27,252 nt of DNA from NCBI GenBank assembly GCA_047615875.1, contig JBLHGU010000052.1:1-27252 (forward strand). The letters are read 5' to 3'. Numbering within the stretch: position 1 is the first letter of the stretch; every line of letters starts with the position of its first letter. This stretch comes from JBLHGU01 sp047615875. Lineage in GTDB: Bacteria; Pseudomonadota; Gammaproteobacteria; Arenicellales; CAJQKF01. Position numbers and translations under genes: made by a program. Below, in pieces: positions 14,613 to 24,031 of this stretch. The notes under the pieces are model-generated. The model was not told the DNA's origin. It made no database searches and saw nothing but the letters and a program-made list of their open reading frames with translations.

Positions 14613-16020
14613 ATAGCTCAAGACGCCCTAACAGCATGGTGGCTGACAGCACCCATTTTCCTGGCGAGCTAATTCCCGCATAGTTCTCTGAAACATTGCC
14701 TAGTCCGGGGCCGAGGTTATTCAAACAAGCAGTTACTGCAGAAAAAGCCGTTACAATGTCTTCGCCCGTTGCAGTCATTGCCAGAGAAATCACGACATAG
14801 GACAAAATATATAGCGATAGAAATCCCCATACAGAATTGATGACTTCATTGGGTACTGGCTTATTACCAATTTTTACAGGAATTACCGCCCGGGGATGTA
14901 TGAGTTGATGAATTTCTCGCTTGCCCTGTTTATATAACAATATCAGTCGAATAACTTTCATACCACCCGCAGTAGAGCCTGCACAGCCACCCACCGCACT
15001 GAGCATTACCAGCATAACCGGTAGAAAACTTGGCCACCAATGGAATCCCGAACTGGTAAATCCAGTTGTAGTTCCGAGTGAAATCACTTGAAAAAAACCA
15101 TGCACCAAAGCATCCTGATTACTGGTGAAAGTGCCGGCAAGGAGTAGAACTGCTATGGTGATAATCGAAACCCCAAGCAGAACAGATAAATATACTTTGG
15201 CTTCAGCATCCCTTAAATAGGTTGCCAGAGAACGGCTGCGCCATGAAATAAAATGCAGACCAAAGTTAATTCCCGACAAGACCATGAAGAGGCCGGATAT
15301 GAGGAGTATGGTTTGGCTGTTAAAATAGCCCATACTCGCGTCATGAGTTGAAAAGCCACCAATGGCTACAGTGGAAAAGCTATGGCAAATAGCATCAAAC
15401 AAACTCATGCCAGCAAGCCAGTAGGCCAACATGCAGATTAGCGTTAAGCCAGCATAAATAAACCATAACGCTTTCGCGGTCTCCTTAATCCTGGGGGTTA
15501 GTTTGGTATTTTTGACCGGCCCAGGTGTTTCCGCCCGATACAATTGCATACCACCAACGCCTAGCATCGGCATAACGGCAACTGCCAGAACAATTATTCC
15601 CATGCCGCCAAGCCATTGCAATTGCTGGCGGTAGAACAAAATGGATCTCGGCATCTCATCAAGTCCGGTTAGCACCGTTGCCCCGGTTGTTGTTAGGCCA
15701 GACATGGATTCAAAAAACGCGTTAGTGATGTCAATGTCGACTTCTGATGAGATGACAAAGGGTAGTGCACCAAATAACGCTAGCACGGTCCAGAACAACA
15801 CGACCACCAAAAATCCGTCTCTAAAGCGCAATTCACGATGGAAGTTTCGAGCCGGTAGCCAACAAACCACACCGGTAATCAGAGTCAGACCACCTGAGAT
15901 GAGAAACGCCAGCAAGCTTTGCTCAACATACCACCAGGCCACCAGAGCGGGTGGCAGCAACGTGGTACTAAAAAGGGTGAGTAAAACCCCGAGAATTTTT
16001 AGAACGACCTTATGCCGCAT
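14569..16020 (-). CDS. trkH: Trk potassium uptake system membrane subunit
   Basis: TrkH is the potassium-translocating channel-like subunit. The 483-residue protein shows about ten hydrophobic helices and four pore-loop filters with conserved glycines: TTTGAT at 110-115, AIGGFS at 219-224, TTTGFT at 317-322 and NLGPGLG at 435-441. The intracellular gate loop VGGCAGSTAGGMKVIR is at about 343-358. Length and architecture are those of gammaproteobacterial TrkH. It lies 18 bases after trkA on the same strand and is the last gene of a long minus-strand run. Its last 44 bases are antisense to the end of the GT9 gene. Confidence 0.97.
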   Translation of the reverse strand: MRHKVVLKILGVLLTLFSTTLLPPALVAWWYVEQSLLAFLISGGLTLITGVVCWLPARNFHRELRFRDGFLVVVLFWTVLALFGALPFVISSEVDIDITNAFFESMSGLTTTGATVLTGLDEMPRSILFYRQQLQWLGGMGIIVLAVAVMPMLGVGGMQLYRAETPGPVKNTKLTPRIKETAKALWFIYAGLTLICMLAYWLAGMSLFDAICHSFSTVAIGGFSTHDASMGYFNSQTILLISGLFMVLSGINFGLHFISWRSRSLATYLRDAEAKVYLSVLLGVSIITIAVLLLAGTFTSNQDALVHGFFQVISLGTTTGFTSSGFHWWPSFLPVMLVMLSAVGGCAGSTAGGMKVIRLILLYKQGKREIHQLIHPRAVIPVKIGNKPVPNEVINSVWGFLSLYILSYVVISLAMTATGEDIVTAFSAVTACLNNLGPGLGNVSENYAGISSPGKWVLSATMLLGRLELFTLLVLFSRSYWKN

Positions 16021-16038
16021 AATTTGTATTTTGTCAGA

Positions 16039-17415
16039 CTAAATAAAAATGGCTGAAACCTGGAACAGCCGTTCTATTTGTGGGATGTGGGATTTGTCCA
16101 TGACGAACAATATGACATGATCCTCGGGCTCTATTACGGTTGCGTCGTGAGCGATTAACACTTCATCACCGCGTAAGATTGCACCCAGTGAGGCTCCTTT
16201 TGGTAGCTCAATGTCTTCCACCTTACGCCCAACAACACGAGAGGTATTGGAGTCACCATGGGCAATTGCTTCAATAGCTTCTGCAGCACCACGTCGTAAG
16301 GAATGGACCGCGACGACATCACCACGGCGAATGTGGGTGAGTAGTGCCCCTATGGTAACAGTTCTCGGGGAGAGTGCGATATCCAGCACACTGCTCTCGA
16401 TAAGGTCTACATAGGCGGAACGATTAACCAGGGAAATAACCCGATGTGCGCCGAGACGTTTGGCTAACATCGCTGAAAGTATATTAGCCTCATCGTCATT
16501 TGTTAGAGAACAAAATACTTCGGTGCTTTCAATATTCTCCTGCAGCAATAATTCTTCATCGGCTGCGCTGCCATGAAGTACAACGGAGTTTTCTAGATGC
16601 TCACTAACAAAGCGCGCCCGGCGATGATCTCGCTCAATAAGTTTGGTGTGATAGTTGTACTTTTCCAGTGTCTGAGCCAGACGGAAACCGATATTTCCAG
16701 CACCTGCCAGTATGATGCGCCGACCAGGTTTATCAATGCGCTGAAGTTCACTCATTACCTGAGTAATATGGTCCCGGGCGGCAACGAAAAATACTTCGTC
16801 ATCGGGATGAATAACGGTGTCACCCTGAGGAATTATCGGACTATTACCACGATAGATAGCAGCTACCCTTGTATCGACCCCTGGTAAATGCTCTCGCAGT
16901 TCTCTGATCGGATGCCCAACCAATGGACTGTCGGAATCGGCTTTTATACCGACAAGTCGAATTTTACCATCGGCAAAATCAACTACCTGTAGGGCGCCCG
17001 GATACTCGATCAGACGCACTATTTGCTCAGTGACCAGGGCTTCAGGGCTAATAATGACATCAATTGGAACCGCCTCGCGGCAAAAAATTTCCGGATGTGC
17101 CAGATATTCCGAGGCCCGAATTCGAGCGATTTTCTTTGGTGTTTTAAATAGCGACCAGGCGATTTGGCAGGCAGCCATATTAACCTCGTCGTGATTGGTC
17201 ACCGCTAGGATTAAATCGGCGTCTTCGCCCCCGGCCTGGGCGATAATATTTGGATAAGACGCCGACCCTGTTACAGTTCGAATATCCAGTCGATCCTGTA
17301 TTCCTTCCAGTATTGACTCATCATTGTCCACCAGTGTGACATCGTTCTTTTCACGGGAGAGGATTTCTGCCATAGATAAACCAACCTGACCAGAACCAAG
17401 AATAATAATTTTCAT
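16039..17415 (-). CDS. trkA: Trk potassium uptake regulatory subunit
   Basis: TrkA is the cytoplasmic NAD/ATP-binding regulator that gates TrkH. The 458 residues form the standard tandem of two RCK units: TrkA-N (GSGQVG at 7-12, acidic end VDNDE at 29-33), TrkA-C to about 220, a second TrkA-N (GAGNIG at 238-243) and a second TrkA-C to the end. Length is the same as E. coli TrkA. It follows ntrX by 40 bases and precedes trkH by 18, so a single transcript is likely. Confidence 0.97.
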   Translation of the reverse strand: MKIIILGSGQVGLSMAEILSREKNDVTLVDNDESILEGIQDRLDIRTVTGSASYPNIIAQAGGEDADLILAVTNHDEVNMAACQIAWSLFKTPKKIARIRASEYLAHPEIFCREAVPIDVIISPEALVTEQIVRLIEYPGALQVVDFADGKIRLVGIKADSDSPLVGHPIRELREHLPGVDTRVAAIYRGNSPIIPQGDTVIHPDDEVFFVAARDHITQVMSELQRIDKPGRRIILAGAGNIGFRLAQTLEKYNYHTKLIERDHRRARFVSEHLENSVVLHGSAADEELLLQENIESTEVFCSLTNDDEANILSAMLAKRLGAHRVISLVNRSAYVDLIESSVLDIALSPRTVTIGALLTHIRRGDVVAVHSLRRGAAEAIEAIAHGDSNTSRVVGRKVEDIELPKGASLGAILRGDEVLIAHDATVIEPEDHVILFVMDKSHIPQIERLFQVSAIFI

Positions 17416-17455
17416 CTATCCAAATACCCTGCTGGGAGGCCGGTGATACAGCTGT

Positions 17456-18826
17456 TCATCGGCGACTTTTCATTGATTTAGGATCAATGCCGAGACCCTT
17501 GAGTTTACGATAAAGATGGGTTCTTTCTAACCCGGTGCGAATGGCTAATTCTGACATATTGCCACTAACATTTTCGAGATGGTAGGTCAGATAAGAGCGC
17601 TCAAATGCTTCTCTGGCTTCTCTTAATGTAAACTGAAAATTATCTATTGGAACCGGGTCTTCAACATTTGATGGTTCACGATTAAGTGTTTTAAGTATAT
17701 CTTCTCTGCTGATTTCTTCTGTGTCTGCGGTAATTAGCATGCGATGTACAAAGTTGCTTAATTCGCGAATATTACCGGGCCAACTGTGTTGACGAAGTAT
17801 ATTGAGAGCACCAATTGAAAAACGACGGTAAGGAAAACCCTCCTCATCAATGGCGTAACGCACGAAACTATCTACTAGCTCAGGAATGTCTTCTGGATGT
17901 TCCCGTAACGGTGGAACATAGATAGGCAGCTGATTTAAACGATCAAATAAATCTCGTCGAAAAAGCCCGTCGGCGATTTTTTGCTGTAGGTTCTGATTTG
18001 TTGTCGCGATGACTCGGACATCAATTTCCACAGGCGCATGACCACCGACTCGATAAAAACGGCGTTCGTTTAGGGCACTTAGCAGCTTACCCTGTAATTC
18101 GGTACTCAGATCTCCTACTTCGTCGAGCACCAAACTGCCGCCATTGGCCTGCTCCAGACTGCCAATTACGTGCCCTTCGTCACTTTCATGGCCAAATAAC
18201 TGTACCGCGAGATTCTCAGTCGGTAATGCTGCAAGGTTGAGTTCTACCATTGCACCGTTGCGTCGTTCGCTCGAAAGATGCAAATTGCGTGCCGCCACGC
18301 CTTTTCCAGAACCCGCCTCTCCGTGAATTAATACCCAGCTATTGGTGCTGGCAAAACGCCCTATCTGTTGTCGTAGTGCCAGCATGGCATCACTATTTCC
18401 AATCAGCTCGTTGTGCGGGACCAGGCGTTTTTTTAGTCGAATGTTTTCCCGTTGTAAGCGACGATTCTCCAATGCGCGCCGAACTGTTACTAATAATTTG
18501 GCGGTTGAAAGAGGTTTTTCCAGAAAGTCATAGGCACCTATCCTGATGGCCTCTACCGCGGTTTCAACTGTGCCGTGACCAGAAATCATAATGATATCGG
18601 CGCTGTGGCCTTGTTCGCACCACTCTTTCAGTAGGGTAATTCCATCAGTATCAGGCATCCAGATATCCAGCAAAACCAGGTCCGGCTGATGGCTTGAGAA
18701 CAGTCGACGAGCTGCTTCTGCATTTTCGGCAACAAGTGTGTGGAAACCTTCATCACTCAAAATGTCGCTGATAATGCTGCGAATATCTGGTTCATCATCA
18801 ACTATCAGGATAGTGGCGCTGCTCAT
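17456..18826 (-). CDS. ntrX: NtrX-like response regulator (AAA+ family, GAFTGA lacking)
   Basis: The 456-residue protein has a receiver domain (DDE at 10-12, phospho-acceptor D54 in LLDIWMP, S82 and K104 in EKP), an AAA+ domain at about 140-365 with Walker A GEAGSGKG at 169-176 and Walker B LVLDE, and a Fis-type helix-turn-helix ending TGLERTHLYRKLKGLGID. It fits NtrX in order, end and partner. Where sigma-54 activators have GAFTGA, this reads HESDEGHVIGS (about 213-223), and the expected GTGKE is GSGKG. NtrX proteins of other proteobacteria also lack GAFTGA and regulate without sigma-54. It overlaps ntrY by four bases (ATGA), so the two are coupled. Targets may concern envelope, redox or nitrogen; not decidable here. 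Confidence 0.9.
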   Translation of the reverse strand: MSSATILIVDDEPDIRSIISDILSDEGFHTLVAENAEAARRLFSSHQPDLVLLDIWMPDTDGITLLKEWCEQGHSADIIMISGHGTVETAVEAIRIGAYDFLEKPLSTAKLLVTVRRALENRRLQRENIRLKKRLVPHNELIGNSDAMLALRQQIGRFASTNSWVLIHGEAGSGKGVAARNLHLSSERRNGAMVELNLAALPTENLAVQLFGHESDEGHVIGSLEQANGGSLVLDEVGDLSTELQGKLLSALNERRFYRVGGHAPVEIDVRVIATTNQNLQQKIADGLFRRDLFDRLNQLPIYVPPLREHPEDIPELVDSFVRYAIDEEGFPYRRFSIGALNILRQHSWPGNIRELSNFVHRMLITADTEEISREDILKTLNREPSNVEDPVPIDNFQFTLREAREAFERSYLTYHLENVSGNMSELAIRTGLERTHLYRKLKGLGIDPKSMKSRR

Positions 18827-21069
18827 TCGGCTGCTTGCTCCGGCATATTGTTGATTTTTGTCACGCTGGCCACAACTTCAGAAATAGGTAATCTGATTCG
18901 AATGACAGCACCTTGATCATTTTCTGCGTGTATTTTACCGCCATGTTCCTCAATAATCCTGTGTACTATGGCAAGCCCAAGCCCGGTACCTTTAATTTTG
19001 GTAGTAACATAGGGATCAAAAATACGATCAATTAAATCGATTGGAAATCCTGGACCATTATCAGATACGCTTAACTGAATCCAATTCCGACCTGCTTCCG
19101 TCAGGGTCCTGGTGCTCAGAGTAATTTTCGGATTATCACTATCACTCAGCACAGCATCTCGGGTATTGAGTATTAAATTATTCAGCACCTGACGTATTTG
19201 TACAGGATCTGCGGCAATGATGGGCAGGTTGTCTTCCAGTTCCGTCAGGATAGCCCAGCGGGCTCCAGGGCGATGTAGTTCAACGACATCCAGTATCAGT
19301 TTGTTAAGGTCCAGGTCGAGCAGATTTATCTGCACCGGTTGCGCGTACTCAGAAAAGGCATTAACCATCAACTTCATGGATTCTACCTGCTGAACTATGG
19401 TTCTGGTTGCTCGGTCTAGTGTTTCCTGTTCTCCGGGCTCGAGTTTTTCCAGATATTTATGTCGAATTCGTTCGGCGGATAATTGGATTGGCGTGAGAGG
19501 GTTTTTTATTTCATGAGCTAATCGACGTGCCACTTCGCCCCAGGCTGCATTGCGTTGCGCCTGTAATAGCTCTGAAATATCATCGAAAACTATGACATAG
19601 CCGCCTGGTAAATTACCTTCATCGCGAATTCTGGTGCCGCGACAATTAAGCGTTTGCCGTCCCCTGCCGCTACTGAACCGCACTTCCTCTCGCCAGTTGG
19701 ATGAGCCTGATTCCAGGTGGCTGGCGATAACTGCAAACACCGGTTCCGCCGATGGAAATAAATCTCCCAGAGCGGTCACTTGCTGATTAATAGCACGACT
19801 GAAATCGATCCCAAGTATCGTTTCAGCGGTTTCGTTGGTAGTGATTAAGCGGCCGCTTTCGTCAAAAGATAAAACCCCAGAGGAAAGATGTGCCAGGATA
19901 GATTCCAGATAGGTGCGTTGCTGCTCGACTTGTTGTCGGCTTAAGGCAGTTTGGTGTTGGGCTTGTTGAATTTGACGGGTCATGTCATTGAAAGACCGAA
20001 CTAACACGCCTAGCTCGTCACTGGTAGTTTCTTCCAGACGGGTCTTGTAGTTTCCCTGGGCCACCGATCGAGTTCCTTCTGCCAACTGACGTAACGGTTG
20101 AGTCATGCGTCGGGACGAGTAGATGGCGATCCAGAATGCAATCAAGGTTGTCATAATAGCCATCAACGATAGCGTGAGTATGAAATTTAGTTTCATCGGC
20201 GCGCGCATAAGCTGCATTTTTCCATACTCCTCAGAGGCCGTCTGTATACTTGAACCAAGCTTTGAGAGTCTCAATGGAAGAGGGTAAAGTACTTGTAAAT
20301 ACCGGTAGTTTGTAACGACGGTTCTGAGGCCCACTGGCACGATAATGCGCAATTGTAGTTCACCGTCGCCAGTGGGTTCAAAATGTTGATATTCCAGACC
20401 CTGAGCTATTCGTGACCTGGCCTTTTTCCCTGGTGCATCCGGAATCAGAAATCCAGATTCAGCAAGGCTGGAAGCTATTATCCTGCCACTGCTGCTATAC
20501 AAACTCATCTCGGAATATTCACCGGATTCCCGAAAATCATCGAGTAAACTGAAGATCTCAACATTAGATTCTGCGCCGGATAGAAGATTCGCCTGCCGCC
20601 TGACCTGTTGAATAACGTCTTCAGTCGTAGCGGCTAACGTATTTTGCGCAACGAGTTTAGCATCGCCCAGCGCCCGCTCAATGCGCACATCGAACCAACT
20701 ATCAATGCCTCTGCTGAGAAACTGAACGGCAAAATAAAAGACGATAGTTAAAGGTAGTAAACTTAATAGAATAAAGGTGGCAATAAGACGCAAAGTTAAG
20801 CGCGAACCAAGGATTTTCGCCCTGAACTGACGAAGTAGTCGCCAGATATTTGCTGCGACTAATCCTGTGAGAAGAACAATTCCACCAATATTGATGGCAA
20901 GTAGGGTTGTGTAATATTTTCCAAACAGGCCTTCCTGTTGTGACGCGGAAGTAAACATTAGAGACGCTGTCAATAATATTATTGACAGCGTAATCGCAGG
21001 CGCTGGAGTTCCCAGCTGATGAATTAATCTGTTGCGGGCCATGATGTCCAGGCACTCGCGAGGTTCCAT
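18823..21069 (-). CDS. ntrY: NtrY-like membrane sensor histidine kinase
   Basis: The 748-residue kinase has hydrophobic segments at about 25-42, 55-75, 92-118 and 295-317, with a periplasmic sensor domain of about 175 residues between the third and fourth. A HAMP linker follows (about 318-370), then a PAS domain (about 385-490, FDESGRLITTNETAETILG), the HisKA box RRLAHEIKNPLTPIQL with phospho-acceptor H519, and the ATPase with N-box (NNLILN), DNGPGF and GTGLGLAIV. This is the NtrY architecture. An internal ATG 27 bases in (21042, MARNRLIHQLG) is an equally good start; neither has a clear Shine-Dalgarno. The gene begins inside the end of the DUF4390 gene and overlaps ntrX by four bases. Confidence 0.93.
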   Translation of the reverse strand: MEPRECLDIMARNRLIHQLGTPAPAITLSIILLTASLMFTSASQQEGLFGKYYTTLLAINIGGIVLLTGLVAANIWRLLRQFRAKILGSRLTLRLIATFILLSLLPLTIVFYFAVQFLSRGIDSWFDVRIERALGDAKLVAQNTLAATTEDVIQQVRRQANLLSGAESNVEIFSLLDDFRESGEYSEMSLYSSSGRIIASSLAESGFLIPDAPGKKARSRIAQGLEYQHFEPTGDGELQLRIIVPVGLRTVVTNYRYLQVLYPLPLRLSKLGSSIQTASEEYGKMQLMRAPMKLNFILTLSLMAIMTTLIAFWIAIYSSRRMTQPLRQLAEGTRSVAQGNYKTRLEETTSDELGVLVRSFNDMTRQIQQAQHQTALSRQQVEQQRTYLESILAHLSSGVLSFDESGRLITTNETAETILGIDFSRAINQQVTALGDLFPSAEPVFAVIASHLESGSSNWREEVRFSSGRGRQTLNCRGTRIRDEGNLPGGYVIVFDDISELLQAQRNAAWGEVARRLAHEIKNPLTPIQLSAERIRHKYLEKLEPGEQETLDRATRTIVQQVESMKLMVNAFSEYAQPVQINLLDLDLNKLILDVVELHRPGARWAILTELEDNLPIIAADPVQIRQVLNNLILNTRDAVLSDSDNPKITLSTRTLTEAGRNWIQLSVSDNGPGFPIDLIDRIFDPYVTTKIKGTGLGLAIVHRIIEEHGGKIHAENDQGAVIRIRLPISEVVASVTKINNMPEQAAE

Positions 21070-21626
21070 TGCGGTGAAATTTTCGCGACCAGTTTTAGCG
21101 GGGAAGGTAATAAATCTATATCGAGAAGTATTTTAAAAGCCGTTCGATAACCATATCGGTGTAGTTTTTTATCTTTATCTGACAATGGCACGGACGTCTT
21201 GAACTCTGCAAGTTCGTCCAGTGTTTCTCGTATGCTATCAAAGGTTTCCAGGCGTCCGTTGCTATCGTTGTGCAGGACATATCGACCGGATAGTCCATGG
21301 TATTTTATGCGAAAACTGGAGCTCCATTGGCTATCGAGGCTGTCCCAGATGATGGGCCGGACACGATAGAGTTTGATTTTTATCAATAATCGAATTTCGA
21401 TACTTTTATTAATGGCGGTGATGACATCATCGCCGAATGTAAGATCCAGTTCGGCCTGATGTTGGATCGATTCCGAGCTAATTCGGGTACTACCAGAAAT
21501 TACCTCAAAACCGGCCTGACTAACGTTGCTATAGGTAAGTAAGTAGAGCAGGCAGGTTATCCATAAACAGGATTTGCCAGGTCTTTTTCTGGCCACACCC
21601 AACCACTGAATTATTGATGGAAACAA
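21024..21626 (-). CDS. DUF4390-family secreted or membrane-anchored protein
   Basis: The 200-residue product resembles the DUF4390 family found between rsmB and ntrY in many gamma- and betaproteobacteria. Visible family features are the RLLIKIKLYRVRP strand, FRIKYHGLSGRYVL, the FDSIRETLDELAEF helix, LDIDLLPSPLKL and the end NLASAWTSW. A hydrophobic stretch ending NVSQAG (about residues 20-38) looks like a signal peptide, so it is probably exported. The start is uncertain: TTG at 21626 is the longest option, and GTG at 21596 (MARKRPGKS) gives a neater signal peptide; neither has a good ribosome-binding site. Function is unknown; the fixed position next to ntrYX suggests a periplasmic partner of NtrY. 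It overlaps ntrY by 46 bases (or 19, with the later ntrY start). Confidence 0.82.
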   Translation of the reverse strand: MFPSIIQWLGVARKRPGKSCLWITCLLYLLTYSNVSQAGFEVISGSTRISSESIQHQAELDLTFGDDVITAINKSIEIRLLIKIKLYRVRPIIWDSLDSQWSSSFRIKYHGLSGRYVLHNDSNGRLETFDSIRETLDELAEFKTSVPLSDKDKKLHRYGYRTAFKILLDIDLLPSPLKLVAKISPQWNLASAWTSWPATD

Positions 21627-21669
21627 AATAATAGTCGAGACTCCACTAGCTCTGAAATATAGATCATTA

Positions 21670-21675
21670 ATTATA
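21670..21675 (-). promoter_or_regulatory. Possible -10 element before the DUF4390-ntrYX-trkAH genes
   Basis: A perfect TATAAT on the minus strand lies in the 72-base gap after rsmB. No good -35 is found 16-18 bases upstream. It may allow the ntr/trk part of the run to be expressed separately from def-fmt-rsmB, but a lone hexamer in AT-rich sequence is weak evidence. Confidence 0.25.
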
Positions 21676-21698
21676 GGCGATCAGAGAATTTAAAGACG

Positions 21699-22985
21699 TT
21701 ATTGCTTTCTCAGTAAACAGTAATAAAAGCCGTCGCCATTGTCTTCGCCGGGCAACCTTTGTCGACCATAAGAGCACGAATGACCGAATGATTCGGGTAA
21801 CAAGATCTCTTCTGCATCCGGTGAAATTTGCAGAAACTGATCAATAACCTGCTCATTTTCTGTGCGCAAAACCGAACAAGTGGTGTAAAGCACATGACCT
21901 GATCGTTCGATTAGCTGCCAGATATGTTCTAGTAGTCCCAGCTGCCGCTGCGAAAAATGGGCTTGATCAAAATCCTTTCTAAGGAGTTTAATATCTGGAT
22001 GCCTGCGGATAACGCCGCTACCGGAGCAAGGTGCGTCTAGCAGTGCTAGAGTAAACAACTTGCCAAAATTATCGAGTTTAAAAGAGCCTAGTTCGCCTCG
22101 ATGAAGTGTGGCAGTAAAGCCCAGGCGCTGTAAATTATTTTCGATCAAGGTCACTCTTGCTGGAACATCCACTGCATGAAACTCACTGGTATCGCTAGAT
22201 CGTTCCAGAAGATGAGACAGTTTCCCCCCGGGTGCGGAGCAGCCATCGAGAATTCTATCTGAAGTAGATAATGGTGCAGCGTGTCCAGCGAGCTGGGCCG
22301 AAATGTCCTGAATGCTGCAATAACCATCACTAAAGCCTGGAATATTATCGACATTCTGCGGTTCGATGAGTCTGATTGCTCCAGCCAATATTGACCGTTC
22401 AAAGCTAAGATTTGCCTTTTCCAATAACCCGGTAAAGTCGTCCGGCGATATTTTGGCTTCATTGACCCGGATCCACATTGGTGGCTTTTTGTTGCCGGCA
22501 TCGAGAATTTGCTCATACATTGTTGGCCAATCGGACGCCACAATAGATGATAGCCAGGTCGGGTAATTGTCTGGAGAATGACTGAGAAATATTTCCTTGA
22601 GTTTATTTTGCTCACGTAAACTTCGTCTGAGCACGGCATTAATCAACGAGGTGGCCCACTTTTTTCCAACAGTGCGGCACAAACCGGCGGTTTCATTGAC
22701 AATTGCATAAGGTGCCTGCCCGGTATAGAAGATCTGATAAAGACCGCTAAGCAGAATAGAATTTAGATCGGCTTCTTTTTTCTTTAAGGGCTGTTTTAAA
22801 AGCTGATTAGCAAGTTTTTGCAGCGCAAAGTAATGCCTGATGGTTCCATAGCTGATTTCCTTTATTAATGCCCGGTCGCGATCGGTCAGGTTCTCTGCTC
22901 GTTGTTGATATGCGTTATCCAGAGACTGGCCAAATTTGCATACATCGAGGACAACTTGTGCTGCCACAGCTCTTGGTGATGACAT
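21699..22985 (-). CDS. rsmB: 16S rRNA (cytosine-967-C5)-methyltransferase
   Basis: RsmB methylates C967 of 16S rRNA. The start is set at the ATG at 22985 (MSSPRAVAAQVVLDV), which gives 428 residues, near the 429 of E. coli, and lies 25 bases after fmt; the frame stays open to 23081 but that extension would overlap fmt by 71 bases. The N-terminal 140 residues are the NusB-like RNA-binding domain. The methyltransferase has motif I LDGCSAPGGK, the catalytic pair C320 in DAPCSGSGVIRRHPD and C370 in YTTCSVLRTEN, and the usual end GDGFYYCLLRK. Confidence 0.96.
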   Translation of the reverse strand: MSSPRAVAAQVVLDVCKFGQSLDNAYQQRAENLTDRDRALIKEISYGTIRHYFALQKLANQLLKQPLKKKEADLNSILLSGLYQIFYTGQAPYAIVNETAGLCRTVGKKWATSLINAVLRRSLREQNKLKEIFLSHSPDNYPTWLSSIVASDWPTMYEQILDAGNKKPPMWIRVNEAKISPDDFTGLLEKANLSFERSILAGAIRLIEPQNVDNIPGFSDGYCSIQDISAQLAGHAAPLSTSDRILDGCSAPGGKLSHLLERSSDTSEFHAVDVPARVTLIENNLQRLGFTATLHRGELGSFKLDNFGKLFTLALLDAPCSGSGVIRRHPDIKLLRKDFDQAHFSQRQLGLLEHIWQLIERSGHVLYTTCSVLRTENEQVIDQFLQISPDAEEILLPESFGHSCSYGRQRLPGEDNGDGFYYCLLRKQ

Positions 22986-23010
22986 AGTGTTTGACAGGGT
23001 GGGTGGGGTT

Positions 23011-23964
23011 TTAGTGGGCAGAGGGTGATTTGAAATGTGAACCCACCTCAAGATCGCTTCCACGAAGAAATTCAACGGCACTCATGCGACGGCTTCCCGG
23101 GCGTTGTAATTCGGAGATTCTGAGGGAGTTTTGACCACAGGCAACACAAATTCCTGAGTCGTCTATATGGATTACCTGCCCGGGTTTGGCACTATGAACA
23201 AGTGGTTCTACACGAACTTGCCAAATCTTTAGTTCAATCTCGTTCATAGGGCACCAGGCTCCTGGCCAGGGGGTGAAGGCGCGAACCGATCTCTCGATTA
23301 CCTGAGCATCATCATTCCATTCAATTTTGGCATCTTGCCGGGAAATTTTTGCTGCATGAGTCACGCCTGCTGGATCCTGTGGAACAGCCACAAGTTTACC
23401 TGCGAGGAGATCTTCAAGTCGTTCAACTAGCATTTCTGCCGCTAGCCCGGCTAGTCGATCGTGCAGACTGGCAGTGGTATCTGTTACGAGAATTGGGGTT
23501 CTGACCGAGGCTAACATATCGCCAGTGTCGCAACCTTTCGACATTTGCATTAAGGTCACGCCCGTTTCAGTATCGCCGGCTTGAATGGCTCGGTGAATTG
23601 GAGCGGCACCCCGCCACCTTGGCAACAACGAAGCATGTAGATTGATACAGCCGAGTGTTGGAATCTGCAACATTTCAGGAGATAGAATTTGACCATATGC
23701 CGCCACAACCATCACATCAGGTTGAAAAGATCTCAGTTTTTCATGCTCTGATTTATCACACAGGGATTCTGGCTGGCAAATATTCAGTCCTAACGGAATT
23801 GCTGCATTTTTAACCGCGCTGGAGCGAATTTTCTTGCCGCGACCAGCTGGTCTATCCGGCTGTGTATAAACTGCCAGCAAATCCACATCGCAACTAGCTA
23901 ATGCATTTAGGCATGGAATAGCAAATTCCGGAGTGCCGGCGAATACTAGGCGAGTTTTTGACAA
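23011..23964 (-). CDS. fmt: Methionyl-tRNA formyltransferase
   Basis: Fmt formylates initiator methionyl-tRNA using 10-formyltetrahydrofolate. The 317-residue protein begins RLVFAGTPEFAIPCL. The catalytic residues N108, H110 and D146 are present in INLHASLLPRWRGAAPIHRAI and KGCDTGDM, at the same numbers as in E. coli. The KIRSSAVKN loop near residue 45 is part of the tRNA-contacting region. The C-terminal domain (about 205-317) has AFTPWPGAW and is complete. It lies between def and rsmB, the standard order, 67 bases after def. Confidence 0.97.
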   Translation of the reverse strand: MSKTRLVFAGTPEFAIPCLNALASCDVDLLAVYTQPDRPAGRGKKIRSSAVKNAAIPLGLNICQPESLCDKSEHEKLRSFQPDVMVVAAYGQILSPEMLQIPTLGCINLHASLLPRWRGAAPIHRAIQAGDTETGVTLMQMSKGCDTGDMLASVRTPILVTDTTASLHDRLAGLAAEMLVERLEDLLAGKLVAVPQDPAGVTHAAKISRQDAKIEWNDDAQVIERSVRAFTPWPGAWCPMNEIELKIWQVRVEPLVHSAKPGQVIHIDDSGICVACGQNSLRISELQRPGSRRMSAVEFLRGSDLEVGSHFKSPSAH

Positions 23965-24031
23965 AATTTAATTAATTTAGCGTCAAACTAACTGTATAGG
24001 AGTAGCCATAGTATTCGCAGCAATGTCGATG

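Noticed and set aside
22986..23081. N-terminal extension of rsmB overlapping fmt by 71 bases
   Set aside because: The extra 32 residues do not resemble RsmB; the ATG at 22985 gives the family start and length.
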